Shown here in pieces: positions 33,677 through 45,390 of a DNA stretch of 64,000 bases (position 1 is its first letter; each line of letters starts with the position of its first letter). The position numbers and the translations under genes were made by a program. The notes beneath the pieces are model-generated. The model worked only from the letters and a program-made list of their open reading frames with translations. It was not told the origin of the DNA and did no database searches. This stretch comes from Pelobates cultripes. Taxonomy: Eukaryota; Chordata; Amphibia; Anura; Pelobatidae. The stretch spans positions 250,137,252 to 250,201,251 of the forward strand of contig OW240912.1 of NCBI GenBank assembly GCA_933207985.1, in the 5' to 3' direction.

Positions 33677-35145
33677 TATACATTGATTATACATATATAT
33701 ATACATTGATTGGAGCTGTATATACATTGATCGGGGGCTTTGCACCCTTGGAAATGTTTAATAATTAGACTGGGGGCATATACGGCATGTTTATACGATT
33801 CGTCATGCTCTGATATACACATCTGAAATTGTGGATGTTAATTCACATAACACAACTTCCTCCTAGTTGATATCTAATGGACATGGTTGTCTGGCATAAA
33901 GAAAATACTGGATAAATACATATGCGGCCTAATCTATTACAATAATACCACTTGCAATGTAAATCATTTGTTTTATTTAATTGTTTTAATTACCGGGGTA
34001 ATATAATTTATTTCTTGCAGTTTACTGACAATATGAACCATTATATAACTATGAGTTATAATCATGTTATAAAATAGCCATTACAACTGAAAAAAAATGA
34101 ACATATCTCATCTCAAGATACATGTTTACTGCCAACATGTTTATTGTTTAGCAGTTCAGATTGGTTCTTAGATTGTTAGGTTTTTGAGAATTATAATAAT
34201 TGCGGCTGAACTATGTTATTTCATTAATGTAATGTAGATGTCATTGTTTAAGCTACCAGACCATCTTCGTTTTGAGATTTTGATGGAGCTAAGAATTCCA
34301 ATGATTGGAATAGATATTTGTTTTTGTTGGACATTGTATAATATAATATAATTATTAAAATAAGAACAGCAGTTGCAACATCAAAATAGTTTTTTTTTAA
34401 TGTAGTACAAATTTTTAGAATAAAAAATTGTCATATAAACCTCCTGCTAACAGAAGATATAAGGTTTACATTGTGTCTCAGTACTATCTATAAATTCTAT
34501 GTATTCATATTTTAAGGCAATTTCCCATTTGCTTTCTTGACTCTATTCCTACTAAAGATTTTCTGCATGCATTTGGGTGAATGTTGAATGTGTACGCTAG
34601 ATAGTGTGACAACTTATTGGCTTGGGAAAATACTCCAACACGTCATCTGTTCTGTGTTGGAAAGGTTACAAAGAGAAAGGCACTGTAATACATATGTGAT
34701 TGGACTGTTTTCTATACAAAGTCTGTTCTCAAGTGTTCCCTTTAATTTAAGACATTTTCAGAGGCACGTGGCTCCCTCAGTTAAAATAGCAATTCTTAAT
34801 ATGGACCTAGCCAATATCAGAATACAGAAAGGGACAAGAAGTTTCAAAACAATCAGTAACACTCAGAAATTGGAAATCCCATGAAACGATTACCAAAATG
34901 TTGATGTTTTATAAAAGTTGGTTATGATTTGCTTACTAAACTCAACATGTAGAGTTTCCATTTTCTTATTATATTTTCCTGACTTGCTATACTGCCTTGC
35001 TCCTGCCCGTCATTATCATAGAGAAACATCAGCATCAAATGTAGGCTCTCTACTCTCTACTCTCTGTCCTTTATTTTATTTTGACATTAAACGATTTCAA
35101 TAATATGCCACACAACTGACCCATCTTGATGTGTTTCCTCTTTCT
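33677..35145. other. AT-rich unique DNA
   Basis: No domain or family recognised. The frames at 34588-34884 and 34918-35103 look like chance ORFs. Confidence 0.4.
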
Positions 35146-35149
35146 GTTA

Positions 35150-35905
35150 AAGGGGAGCTGACACTTCCAAGGACTTAAAACAAGAAAGTAGGGGTGATTT
35201 TGATAGAGAAAGTAAGAAAGGCACAACATAGTGTTTAACTGTGTATAAACCTTTGTTAAAGAAGAAGTTCAACTGGCCACTCACACTTTTAATGCAAACT
35301 TCAACATTTCAGATAATCTGCAAAAACAAAATCTGATAGACACCAGAAATGCCGCCACGCCCGGCACATGATGACATAATTCGGAGGAATAACCTGAAAA
35401 CCAAGAGGAGTGAAATCATCTGGAAGAACTTGTAACCAATCAAAGGACTAATTGGACAATATGGAGATTTTAAAAGGGAGAGGGGAGGGAGAGTTTTTTT
35501 ATATTTGTTTTTATTTTGTTGGTGATTTGCACAAGAGCAGTCAGTGTCCATGAGAAAGTCCCAGGAGGAACGAAATGCATAGGACTACAGAACTGACAAC
35601 AAATCCATACTTTTGACTTCTACACCTGCTGTTTTAAAATTACATTTAAGCAAACAAAATTGTAATGCACTTTATTTTAAAACTTGCCCTACAATTTTTG
35701 CACTTTCTCTTCCCGTAAATGATCCTGAGACTGTCAAGGTTCTGAAGCAAGAGAATGATCTCTTTAAAGATTATCTGAAGGCTGGCATTAAAAGTGTGAG
35801 TGGCCAATTGAACTTTTTTAACAAAGGTTTATACACAGTTAAACACTATGTTGTGCCTTATTTGTTTTCCCTAGCACCCCTACTTTCTAGTTTTATTTTT
35901 ATGAT
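35150..35905 (+). mobile_element. Inverted-repeat element with central hammerhead-like motif
   Basis: Arm 35180-35300 matches 35785-35900 in reverse (for example GGCCACTCACACTTTTAATGC against GCATTAAAAGTGTGAGTGGCC, each near the arm ends; 20-base core shared). In the middle, 35551-35580 reads TGAGAAAG, an imperfect stem and CGAAAT, the layout seen at 29002-29030 in the other strand. No ORF. Interpreted as a Penelope-like retroelement derivative. Confidence 0.55.
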
Positions 35906-35930
35906 TGAAGATTAGAGGAAATATTTTGCC

Positions 35931-36856
35931 TGTCAAGGGTGGCGGTCCGGTGACTGGGACCCAGTATGCCTGATCTTGATATTAGGAGTCACTGTGTGGA
36001 AATGGATTATCAGGGCCTGGTGCAGGTTAACCGCACGCCCCCTGGTGTTGAGCACCAGCATTTGTGCAGCCACATACCAGGACCCTGATGAAGCTTCTGT
36101 GGATCCCAGGTGTTAGATGATAATATGCAGACCTCCCAGGAACTGAATAGGGATGCTCTGCAGCAGACATGTATCCAGTACAGAAACAAGGTAAGACTAG
36201 AATAGACACCAAACAAGAAAACAAGACAAAACTAGGAGAACCAAGAACTGGGGCAGGACAGAAAGCAGAATCTAGAAGATGTACACAAGACATGAGGAAA
36301 ACAAGAATAGGGCAGTACAGGACTGTACATGAACTGGGAATACAAGACAAAGTAAAACAAGACAACAGATACAAGGAAAAACAAGAGGAGACATAACTAA
36401 GTACTATATATGTAAATCATTGGAGATTTAGACACACATAAATAGCCAAGATGTATGCAGCCCACCAACGGCATCAAAGTCCTCCAATTATGGTGGGTCA
36501 TATCTGCCTAGATATGCATGACTAAATAAACAATAATAAAAGACACACAGCACTTACCTGCAAGAAATGGGCAGATGACTTGGAACAACTGCCTGCAGGA
36601 ACCAACTGAAACAAAAAATATTAATGGGAAAGGAACAGGTGTGGCAACAAAAAAACAAACATATAAAGGAATCCAGAAGACTGGGAATTCCAGGAAGGAA
36701 ATAAAGGAATTAACCCAGAAAACCCAGTATAAAGAAAACCAGACATGGAATAGAGAACCAGAAAAACCAAGAAAAACTAAGCAAGAATTGTAAAAAGAGT
36801 ACTGGATACCAGAAGCCAAGGCCAGACATCTCTGTAGAACAGAGCAGGATGTGACA
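35931..36856 (-). repeat. Solo LTR (probably Ty3/Gypsy type)
   Basis: On the plus strand the unit begins TGTCAAGGGTGGCGG and ends GGATGTGACA, so the ends are TG...CA with a short inverted TGTCA/TGACA. Flanks TTGCC (35926-35930) and TTGCT (36857-36861) agree in 4 of 5 bases, consistent with a target duplication. Length 926 bp, no ORF. Orientation minus is chosen because TGTCACATCC is a common LTR start; this is weak. Confidence 0.6.
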
Positions 36857-37267
36857 TTGCTGAAGGGAAGTTTTATTGATTTTATATTCATCATTTTTGT
36901 GCACATAGTATTTGCAACTTTTGCACATATATTTGCCCTTGCATAAGTAATAGGTTGTGATTGTCACCACACATATTGATATATACTTCCAAGGACTTGT
37001 AATATTATGTTTATTTATTAGAGTTGAGCGAACCCGAACATCACGGTTTTTGGACCCTGGACCCGAACACGGACATTTCAGTGTATGTTCGGGTTGGAGT
37101 TTGGCGATTTAATGGCGCGTTTTGAAAGGCTGCAGGGCAGCCAATCAACAAGCCTTTGACTCGTGTCCCTTTAGAAGCCATCACAGCCATGCCTACTAAT
37201 GGCATGGCTGTGATTGGCCAGTGCAGCATGTGAGCCAGCCTTTATATATAAGCTGGAGTCACGTATC

Positions 37268-38367
37268 GCCGCACGCAGTGGTGTATCCTGGTTTTGTGCT
37301 GCCCTAGGCAGGACAAAACTCAGGCACCCCCCCGCGCCACCCCCACCCGCGCAACCGCCACCCAACCTTCCCCCCTGCTCCGCCTTCTAAATACACACAC
37401 ACACATTCACTGACAGATACGCATTCACTAGCTTACAGAAACACACACTCACTAACAGACACACACTCACTAACAGACACACACACTCACAGGCAAACAC
37501 ACACACACACTAACAGGCAAACACACACACTAACAGACATCCACACTAACAGACACACACACACTAACATTAACATACACACTAACACTAACAGACACAC
37601 ACACTAACACTAACATACACACACTAACACTAACATACACACACTAAAAGACACACACTAACAGACACACACTAACAGACACACTAACATACACACACTA
37701 ACAGACATCCACACACACTAACATAAACATACTAACACTAACATACACACACTAACATACACACACTAACATACACACACTAACAGACACACACTAACAG
37801 ACACACTAACATACACACACTAACAGACATCCACACACACTAACATACACACACTTACATACACATACTAACATACACACTAACAGACATCCACACACTC
37901 ACTAGTGTTTTTTTTTTGTTTTTTTTATTTAACCCCCCCCAAGCCTCCTTACCTTTGGTAATGCTGGGGGGGGTTCTTCCTCTCCCTGGGGTCCAGTGGC
38001 TGCAGGGCGGGCGGGTGGCCGGCGAGGGAGCTCTTCCCCTGAGCGCTCTGCTCAGCTCCCTCGCGCGCCGCCAGCAGAGTGAGGCTGGGAGCCGGAATAT
38101 GACGTCATCAACCCGGCTCCCAGCCTCACTCTGCTGGCGGCGCGCGAGGGAGCTGAGCAGAGCGCTCAGGGGAAGAGCTCCCTCGCCGGCCGCCCGCCCA
38201 GCGCTGCAGCCACTGCCGCCCAGCGCCCAGAATGTCTGTTAGCCGCGAGGCTAACAAGACATTTGCCTTGGGCATTTGGGGGGCGGCGTTTTTTGCTGCC
38301 CCCTGAAAAATGCCGCCCAAGGCAAATGCCTTGTTTGCCTCGCGGCTAATACGCCCCTGGCCGCACG
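37268..38367. mobile_element. hAT-type MITE with perfect 8 bp target duplication
   Basis: The element spans 37276-38359. Ends CAGTGGTGTATCC and, reversed, CAGGGGCGTATTA are hAT-like. The 8-mer GCCGCACG occurs directly before (37268-37275) and after (38360-38367), the duplication length of hAT transposons. Inside are a (CA)n/CTAACA minisatellite (37388-37900) and two GC-rich palindromes (37998-38210 and 38240-38349). No transposase, so non-autonomous. It inserted into the older hAT relic. Confidence 0.92.
37388..37900. repeat. ACACACTAACA minisatellite
   Basis: About 500 bp of variant units ACACACACTAACAGAC, ACATACACACTAAC and similar inside the hAT-type MITE. Confidence 0.92.
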
Positions 38368-38692
38368 TCACATGAGCTCTTATTAGTGTAGGGAGAGGAT
38401 GCTGCAGCTGTGAGGGACAGATTAGGAAAGAATTCTGGTGTTGAATCTGCAAACTACAGAGATTATTTTTGTGGGTGCTATACTACATTTTTGTAGTGCA
38501 CTTGCAACTGCATGTGTGCCAGGCACATTACTTTAGTCCTGTTCTGGTAGCTCAGTGGGCAACATCTGGGCATTTTTAAATACTGCTATTTTTTTGGTGC
38601 TAAATTGATTTGCGTACTGCATTTCTTGCAGTCTAATAAAACCCTTAAATACTACTGTTACATTGTTGGTTTAAAAAAAATCACACTTTTTT

Positions 38693-40044
38693 GTGCTAAA
38701 TAGTACATTTGCGGCCTGCGGTGCACTTCATATCATATCCAGGCGAGCCATACCTTCCCTGCAAAACCAATTGGTGGACAAAATCAGGTGTGCACTGCGC
38801 AACACCATCTGTGGCAAGGTCCACATAACTACTGATACGTGGACCAGTAAGCACGGGCAGGGACGCTATATCTCCCTAACTGCACAGTGGGCAAATGTAG
38901 TGGCGGCTGGGCCTGAGGCGGATAGCAGTTTGGCACATGTTCTTCCGCCACCGAGGATTTCAGGACATTTTTATTTGCCTCCCATTGGCTCTGCCTCCTA
39001 CTCCGCTTCCTCCTCCTCTACCACCTCCTCATCCGGTCAGCGTAACACCTTCACCACCAACTTCAGCACAGCCAGGGGGATATGACAGCAGGCTGTTTTA
39101 AAACTCATGTGTTTGGGGGAAAAACCCCACACCGCGCAGGAGCTGTGGACGGGCATGGAACAACAGACCGATGAGTAGTTGTTGCCACTGAGCCTCAAGC
39201 CCGGCCTGGTGGTGTGCTAAAATTGGTGAAATCTCGTAGCAGCTCTGGGCCTAGCCGATTTGACGCACATCCGTTGCCTGGCGCATGTGCTGAATTTGGT
39301 AGTGCAGATATTCCTCAAAATCTACCCAGATATATCAGAGCTGCTGCAGAAAGTGCGGGCCATCTGTGCGCCCTTTTGGCGTTCTCATGTTCAGATGCAG
39401 CACACACGGTCAGTCGCTCTGCGGAACAGCACCACTTCACCACCAATGAGTGGGCCTCCATGCGAGACCTGTGTGCCATTTTGCACTGTTTCGAGTACTC
39501 CACCAACATGGCCAGTGCCGATGACGCCGTTTTCAGCTTTACTATCCCGCTTATATGTCTCCTTGATAAAACGCTTTGGGTGACGATGAAAAAGGATGTG
39601 GCACAGGAGGCCAGTCATTCACAAGTGGCTTGGAGGGTGGGTTCCTGCACCAGCACAGGCCAGGTACACAATTGTCCAGCCAGGGCACAGTTCTGGAGGA
39701 TGAGGAGGAGGAGGATGAAGAGGAGGAATCGTGTTCACAGCAGGGTGGCACCCAACGCAGCTTGTGGGCATCACTGGAGCGTGGCTGGGGGAATACAGAG
39801 GACACATACGATACACCTCCCACAGAGGACAGCTTGTCCTTGTCTCTGGGCAACCTGGCACACATGAGCGACTACATGCTGCAGTGCCTGCGCTACGACT
39901 GCCGAGTTGCCCACATTCTAACTTGTGCTGATTACTGGGTGGCCACCCTGCTTGATCCCCGTTACAAGGACAACGTGCCGTCCTTAATTCCCTCACTGGA
40001 GCGTGATCGGAAGATGCGCGACTCAGCCAATCAGCATCTCCTCA
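38693..40044 (+). pseudogene. hAT (ZBED-like) transposase, multiply broken
   Basis: Pieces in three frames. 38693-39085: ITTDTWTSKHGQGRYISLTAQW, the hAT D1 block with the conserved TDTWTS. About 39255-39410: LTHIRCLAHVLNLVVQ, the CxxH helix block. 39410-39600 in another frame: HHFTTNEWASMRDLCAI and FEYSTNMASADDAVF. 39576-40044: acidic EDEEEEDEEEES insert, then LTCADYWVATLLDPRYKD, the end of the RNase H-like fold with the conserved LDPRYKD. Stops near 39086 and 39178 and several indels break it; the C-terminal dimerisation domain is missing. The second catalytic block is degraded. Confidence 0.85.
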
Positions 40045-40331
40045 TAGAGATGAATTGAATCAATGAATCTCTATGAGGAAAGTTTAGTGTCTGCATGCAG
40101 AGGGAGGAGACACTGAATGTTTGGATGTATTTTAGGCAGTCATGACCCAGGAAGGATCTCTAACAGCCATCTGAGGAGTGGCCAGTGAAGTTATCACTAG
40201 GCTGTAATGTAAACACAAAATTTTCTCTGAAAAGACAGTGTTTACAGCAAAAAGCCTGAAGGTAATGATTCTACTCACCAGAACAAATTCAATAAGCTGC
40301 AGTTGTTCTGGTGACTATAGTGTCCCTTTAA
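40045..40331 (-). mobile_element. T2-type MITE fragment, reverse orientation
   Basis: Ends GACTATAGTGTCCCTTTAA at 40331, the reverse complement of the T2 start. The interior (CTCTATGAGGAAA and GTTTACAGCAAAAAGCC) matches the copy at 45391-45878. The left half is missing. It overlaps or joins the hAT relic at a CTCATAGAGATGAAT hairpin. Confidence 0.7.
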
Positions 40332-43100
40332 TGTTGGGAAGTAGTCTGTTTATAGTAGAGAAATAATTGTAGGAAGAACCATAGAAAATGTGGCAACTAC
40401 TAATTAAAAGTAGGAAATTTAGGGCAACACAATTAAGACATACATGCAAAGATAAAAAATATTGTAACTAGTACAAATTATGCCAGATATTGGAATCAAA
40501 ATGAATAGATACTGTCTGATGGAGAGGGGTCGATTTATACCAAATTCTGAGTTCTATTTCCTGTCCTTTTTGCTGTGAGGGGAGAAGCTAATCCATGAGT
40601 AAATGCTGCCATATTTGATCAAGAAAATGTGATTTAAAATGTAAATAAAAACAAAAAGATTGACATGAGTTATAGGGGATTTTCAATGTAAATTCCAAAG
40701 TGACATTTCCATTGATTCATCTGATAAAAAAATACAAAGATTATTTAAAAGAAATTAAATACAAATAAAACAAATATGAAATAAATAATATTTACCATAT
40801 TACTGTGCCACTGATTTATTATAGCAGGATCCTTATTCCTTAAATAAACTTCCCCATTAAATGTTTGTAGAAACCGATTAGTTATATTCTATTGTAAACT
40901 AGATTTAATATGAACAGTATTTTAATTTGCTCTGAGCTGTAGAATCCCTTTAGATTTAATGCTGCTAAATGTAGCTAAATTTAAGAAACTGTTAATTAAT
41001 TCACTGGCTACAAAAATGTCATTCTTGTCTGTAACATCTGAGTGAAAGCTGAACATTTGAATTATATATGAGACTAAATTTAGAACGCAGCACTAGACAT
41101 TAATCCTGCCTATGGTATGATCTGATAGTATACCTTAGTATTTGTTTTACTTCGTTATAGGTAAATTATTTTTACTGATTACTGCTATTTACAGACTGCA
41201 CCCACATAAAATATTTAAAAAAAAAATAAGTATACAGATATAAATTATTAGAGATAAATCATGTGATATTCTGTAAGGTGATGACTTTCATAGCATTATG
41301 AAGTATATCAGTTGTTTGTGACACTGGTTAGCTATGGAGAAGTGATTATTGTCTCATAAAAATGTTATATTGCTACACAAAAGATTTTACTTGGGCAGCT
41401 AATCCATCTGCTGCCTCATTCATTTTTTGATACTTAATGTTTAAAGGAAGCAGAAAGAAACACTGAAACTAACAAAAATGTATGTTTTAACTTACCTTAA
41501 ATACTTTACATGTTTACATTTATTGATGCTTATAAAATGTTTTTTTTCCAGTCGTCATGACAAATCTGACATGTTTACTGAAACTGTACTGTTTGAATAT
41601 TTTGTTTGTTTTTGTTTATGTTTTTAAAGAATTATCCATATATAATAATTGAATAAATCTCTTTATAAAGTTATATATGTTTGCATCTTGAAATTACTCA
41701 ATCTGTAATTATGACCTGCTGTTAATGTTTAACACTGTTCTTTATGTAAATGTGATTAATGATGTCAATTTCCATGTAAAACAAATTCTGTACATGTTAT
41801 ACATGTTTGCTCGTTATACATAATGAAAAGTTTATAAATTTACAATCAATGAACATTTCCTAGATAGCATGGAGATGAATGTCAGAAAAAGTATTTATAC
41901 CATATGTCGTAGAACTACAATTTCATGATAAATCATCATCTGCAGATCCACCTTTTAGGTACCCATGGTATGTACCATTATCTTTATATTCATTATATTA
42001 GTTTTGGACAAGCTAGTTTCCACAATTTGGTATGAAGTCGTATAATGATCAAAGATCTGATGGGAAATGTCAACATCCTAAACATCTATATATGTTTATA
42101 AATCATGTGCATTTGAATTTGTGGAGACTGTTTTTGAAAACGTTTTTATCTACCTTTATTTACATGTCTCAAAAACATAGTTATTCACAAACTGTATTAT
42201 CTGGCTAGTTCTTATGTATAAATGGTATAGTTCTGGCTATGTTTAATTAAACGAATGCTATAAACATTATGAATATACATCAATATACATGCTAGAGGAA
42301 AATTCTATAGTGGATTTATTGGATCAGACTGAGGCATTTAAGAGGTTAAATTTCCAATTAGGTTTTGTGATCTTTGCTAGAGGCCACACATACTGATGGA
42401 AAGGTAATGATGAATAAGGCAAAAGAGATTACTCCCCACAGAAAAGAAACCAGCAATGACCTCCCAAATGCTGCTGACTTAGAGATGGTTCAGCCTATGG
42501 GATTGATACTTTAGAGGAACACCAATCAATTTTTTTTCTTTTTTTGGACTGGCGACAGACACAATGACACCCGACAAAAGACCCAGAGGAGCCAGGAGAG
42601 ACAAAGGAATAAATTAACAAATACGAATTTCCAGAGATCATTCATGGCAACTTCTACCACTGAAGAACGAGTACAATGTATAAGTGACAATATCAATGAG
42701 TGAATATCTATGATTATGAACTGTCTCTCAATGATGTCAGTGTTCTTTGAAAAACTTTATTTCTGTGCCAAATTAATATAATGAAATTCAAACAAAATAG
42801 AGAAAACACATCCACAGTTAAGAGTGCTGTTTTTATCACAACTTACAAAATATAAACAGCAACATAAAAATATAATAACTAATTATGCTCATTACACATT
42901 AAAATTAAATAGGTATTTGTTTGGTCTTGTTGCTATTTCCTAATTTGTCACATGACAGAAAATATAGCGTACTATGACAATGGATAACAGCAATAGCCTG
43001 ACATAACAATAGGCTCTTAGTCTATTACTGCAATCTAGGTTGGACAAAATTGATATTGATAATACGGAAGTCTAAATTCTGCATTATCAAGTCACATGAA
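40332..43100. other. AT-rich unique DNA
   Basis: No ORF over about 60 codons and no recognised repeat across 2.8 kb. May be intron of an unseen host gene. Confidence 0.4.
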
Positions 43101-43401
43101 GAGGGAGTGGTCTTTGATATTTAAATGCAGAAAAAGACCTTCGGTTCCCAGCTCATTTGGTTAAGACACAGAAGATTTTCACCCTGACCTTTGCTCCATA
43201 ATCAACTTATAAACATATCGAGAAACAGAAGCAAGGTGAATTTTCTCTGGCTAATACACTGAACCTATCACATTCTTCTGAACAAAATGGATTCCAGACC
43301 TAGGGGAGAGGTGTGTATCTGGTGTGTAGAAATTGCCAATAAAGTCTATTTGTTCTCTAGATTTTTTTCATTTGTACTGCTAATGCTTACTTCTTTTCCA
43401 G

Positions 43402-43487
43402 AAAAAAATATTGTTATTGATACAGCTACAAAAATAAAATTTTCACTTGTCTGCACCAGCTGTGAAAATTGTCACATACACAAGTAT
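43402..43487 (+). other. Candidate host exon, Cys-containing
   Basis: A branch-point-like TGCTAAT and pyrimidine tract end in CTTCTTTTCCAG at 43401. The following frame encodes IVIDTATKIKFSLV and then CTSCENC and is open to a donor GTATGT at 43484 or GTGTTT at 43488. The stronger donor (43484) leaves two extra bases, while the candidate exon at 43948 starts in phase 0, so the phases agree only with the weaker donor. Low confidence; no family recognised. Confidence 0.25.
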
Positions 43488-43504
43488 GTGTTTTTATTTT
43501 AGCT

Positions 43505-43625
43505 TAAAGAAAACTAATTGGCCATCACTTTAAATTGGGTTTTTCGCCTCCCTTTGGATGTGTTGAAAGGTTGAAACATGGACTTGAGTCCCCTTTTCAA
43601 CCTAGATTATTATGTAACTATGTAA
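43505..43625 (+). mobile_element. CR1-like LINE 3' tail
   Basis: The end TCAACCTAGATTATTATGTA followed by ACTATGTAA is the common 3' tail of CR1-like LINEs in amphibians. About 120 bp remain; 5' part absent. Confidence 0.6.
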
Positions 43626-43947
43626 TAGTAAAAAGTTATATTTTCTTTTCTCTCTCTTGAATAAGAGAGTACACACATCGTATGATGATCTAATTAAAAT
43701 GTATTTGGCTTAGTTTAGGTTTCCATAATTATATAATTCATAGAGGCAGTTCTTTCTCCAATAATCACTGAAATAGCAGAATGTCTGGTAAAAAAATAAC
43801 ACAGATTATTTTTTCAGTGCTTTTTATGCACGTTTATGGTATTCTTTATTACAAAAAAAAAATCTGATTAAAGTATATTTAGGTGTTTTAATGTTAATTC
43901 TCTTGAGAGGTGATGGTATCAAATTTTCACTTTTTGTTTTTTGGCAG

Positions 43948-44127
43948 GACACTTTGCCCATCTCTTCTGGTTACACCCTATCTATAGGAAAGAAAATGAA
44001 TTTTTCACAAATGTGTAATTTCACAAATCCATGCTATTCGTTGATAGACACACTCTCCAAGAGCTGTACAATCACATTCTATTCTAATAAACGGTGTGGA
44101 AACTACAATTGCTTTGTGAAGATTTGA
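43948..44127 (+). other. Candidate terminal host exon, Cys-rich
   Basis: TTTTTTGGCAG ends at 43947, a good acceptor. The open frame from GAC encodes 59 residues with five cysteines (CNFTNPC, SC, RC, NC) and stops at 44127. Three potential N-glycosylation-type Asn sites (NFS, NFT and similar) would suit a secreted protein. With the candidate at 43402 it may form a small secreted cysteine-rich gene, but no signal peptide exon is certain. Confidence 0.3.
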
Positions 44128-44530
44128 CATTTGTTTTAATGAAAGTTCAAGAAAGCAAACCTTTCTGATAAAGCTTACAATACTTGTGTTGAAATGGACT
44201 AAAAATTGGTTATACTATAAGAACCAGCAAGTTGACATTGTTAAATGATTACTGTTATTTCATCAATTTTACAGCCACAATAAAGTTACTACATAAATGT
44301 AGACAAATTAATGCAATGTAATATTTACAGATTTTGAGTTTCAACATTTACCAAACAATTCTGTCAATTTGCATATATGCATATCAATTTTAAAATGTGA
44401 TCTAATCTATTTTGACTGTTATATTCTCCTTATAATTATATATATATATTTATAATAAGTGTTGTTATCAATTTAAAATCAAATATAATTTAGTATGCAA
44501 GTAATAAGTTTTATTAAAAAAAAGAGTGTG
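44128..44530. other. AT-rich DNA without recognised gene
   Basis: Nothing recognised; short (TA)n at 44436-44452. Confidence 0.4.
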
Positions 44531-45069
44531 CCTAAATAAGTGTTAGGCAACCTTTTAGTAGTACTGTGCCAAAACAAGATTTTGAAGTCCCTTGGCGTGC
44601 TGTTCTTCCTTCCTTCCTTCCTTTTTTTTTGAGCTGTGTATGTTGCCATATTGTGCTTGTGTTATTTATGGGTGACATATCTGAATGATATGTCACATTG
44701 TGTGTTTGTTAATGTGTGTATAGATCTGCCTGTGGTATTGCATGTATGTGATTGTCAGTGGTGTTGTGTTTGTGGGGACTGTGTGTGTGGGCTTCTTCAG
44801 TAGCTCTGTGTATATCTAGTAGCATGGGTGGCTTTCCTGGGGTCTAGTTGGGCTGGGGAGATGTAAAGATCAAGGACCGGAGCTGCAGTAGCTGGTGTGG
44901 GCTGCCATACTCCTGTGGATTCCTGTTTACTAGTGTTGGAAGGAAGTGATCTGAGATTGTCCTTCACCACCTGCAAACACCACTACTGTTGCACTAGCAG
45001 TTATTTGAAGTCCCACTGGTACTACTGATAGCCAAAGCCTGTTTGGGCTGGTGATCCCTGACCTAAATA
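44531..45069. mobile_element. Non-autonomous hAT-like element with 8 bp duplication
   Basis: The element spans about 44539-45061, starting AGTGTTAGGCAACC and ending GGTGATCCCTGA. The 8-mer CCTAAATA is found at 44531-44538 and 45062-45069 (nine bases if the next A is counted). A short (CTTC)n run lies at 44606-44623. Terminal inverted repeats are not obvious, so class hAT rests on duplication length and the GTTAGGCAACC word. Confidence 0.6.
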
Positions 45070-45390
45070 ATAGCAATGCAAGAGATAAATGTTAGATTAA
45101 TACACCATTGAAGAATTTCATCACGTACAGCCCAGATTATCACTTTGGCCATCAGTAATGAAGGAGGGGGAGGGGGAATCTACAGGTTGGCTGAGCATTG
45201 CGGGAATGTGGTCCACAAAACATAACTGTTTAAAGTGCATGGATAACTTTTTTGCAAAATTAAGGTAAAAAGTTCTGATTTGAAAAAAAAATCCTTCAAC
45301 TCAGGTTCAGTACCCTTCTATGCAATTCTGTTTAGGCAAACATATGTGTAATTTGCGGGACTGCATACATAATCTGGGAATGTGAGACTA

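Larger units (their letters stand above)
37019..40044 (+). mobile_element. hAT element relic (3'-truncated), interrupted by a MITE
   Basis: Left terminus TAGAGTTGAGCGAACCCGAA at 37019 is typical of amphibian hAT-Ac ends. The leader continues to 37267, is interrupted by the 1,084 bp MITE, and resumes at 38368 up to the transposase. The right end is missing: at about 40044 the sequence switches to a reverse-orientation T2 MITE. Confidence 0.75.

Noticed and set aside
33421..33745. N-terminal extension of the Tc1 transposase 2 ORF
   Set aside because: It reads through the terminal inverted repeat and flanking DNA, so it is not part of the transposase.
36085..36110. CTGATGA word as a second hammerhead
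   Set aside because: No adjacent stem followed by GAAA; chance match in the LTR.
36027..36396. ORFs on both strands with low-complexity composition
   Set aside because: They lie in the solo LTR, with A-rich/T-rich bias; no domain recognised.
37388..37900. CRISPR-like regular repeats
   Set aside because: Variable short CA-based units without unique spacers; a eukaryotic minisatellite.
38549..38570. tRNA-like A box (GGTAGCTCAGTGGGCAAC) in the hAT leader
   Set aside because: No B box follows and the sequence belongs to the leader of the hAT relic.
39551..39996. Long minus-strand ORFs
   Set aside because: Antisense shadows of the acidic hAT transposase segment (Glu repeats read as Ser/Pro).
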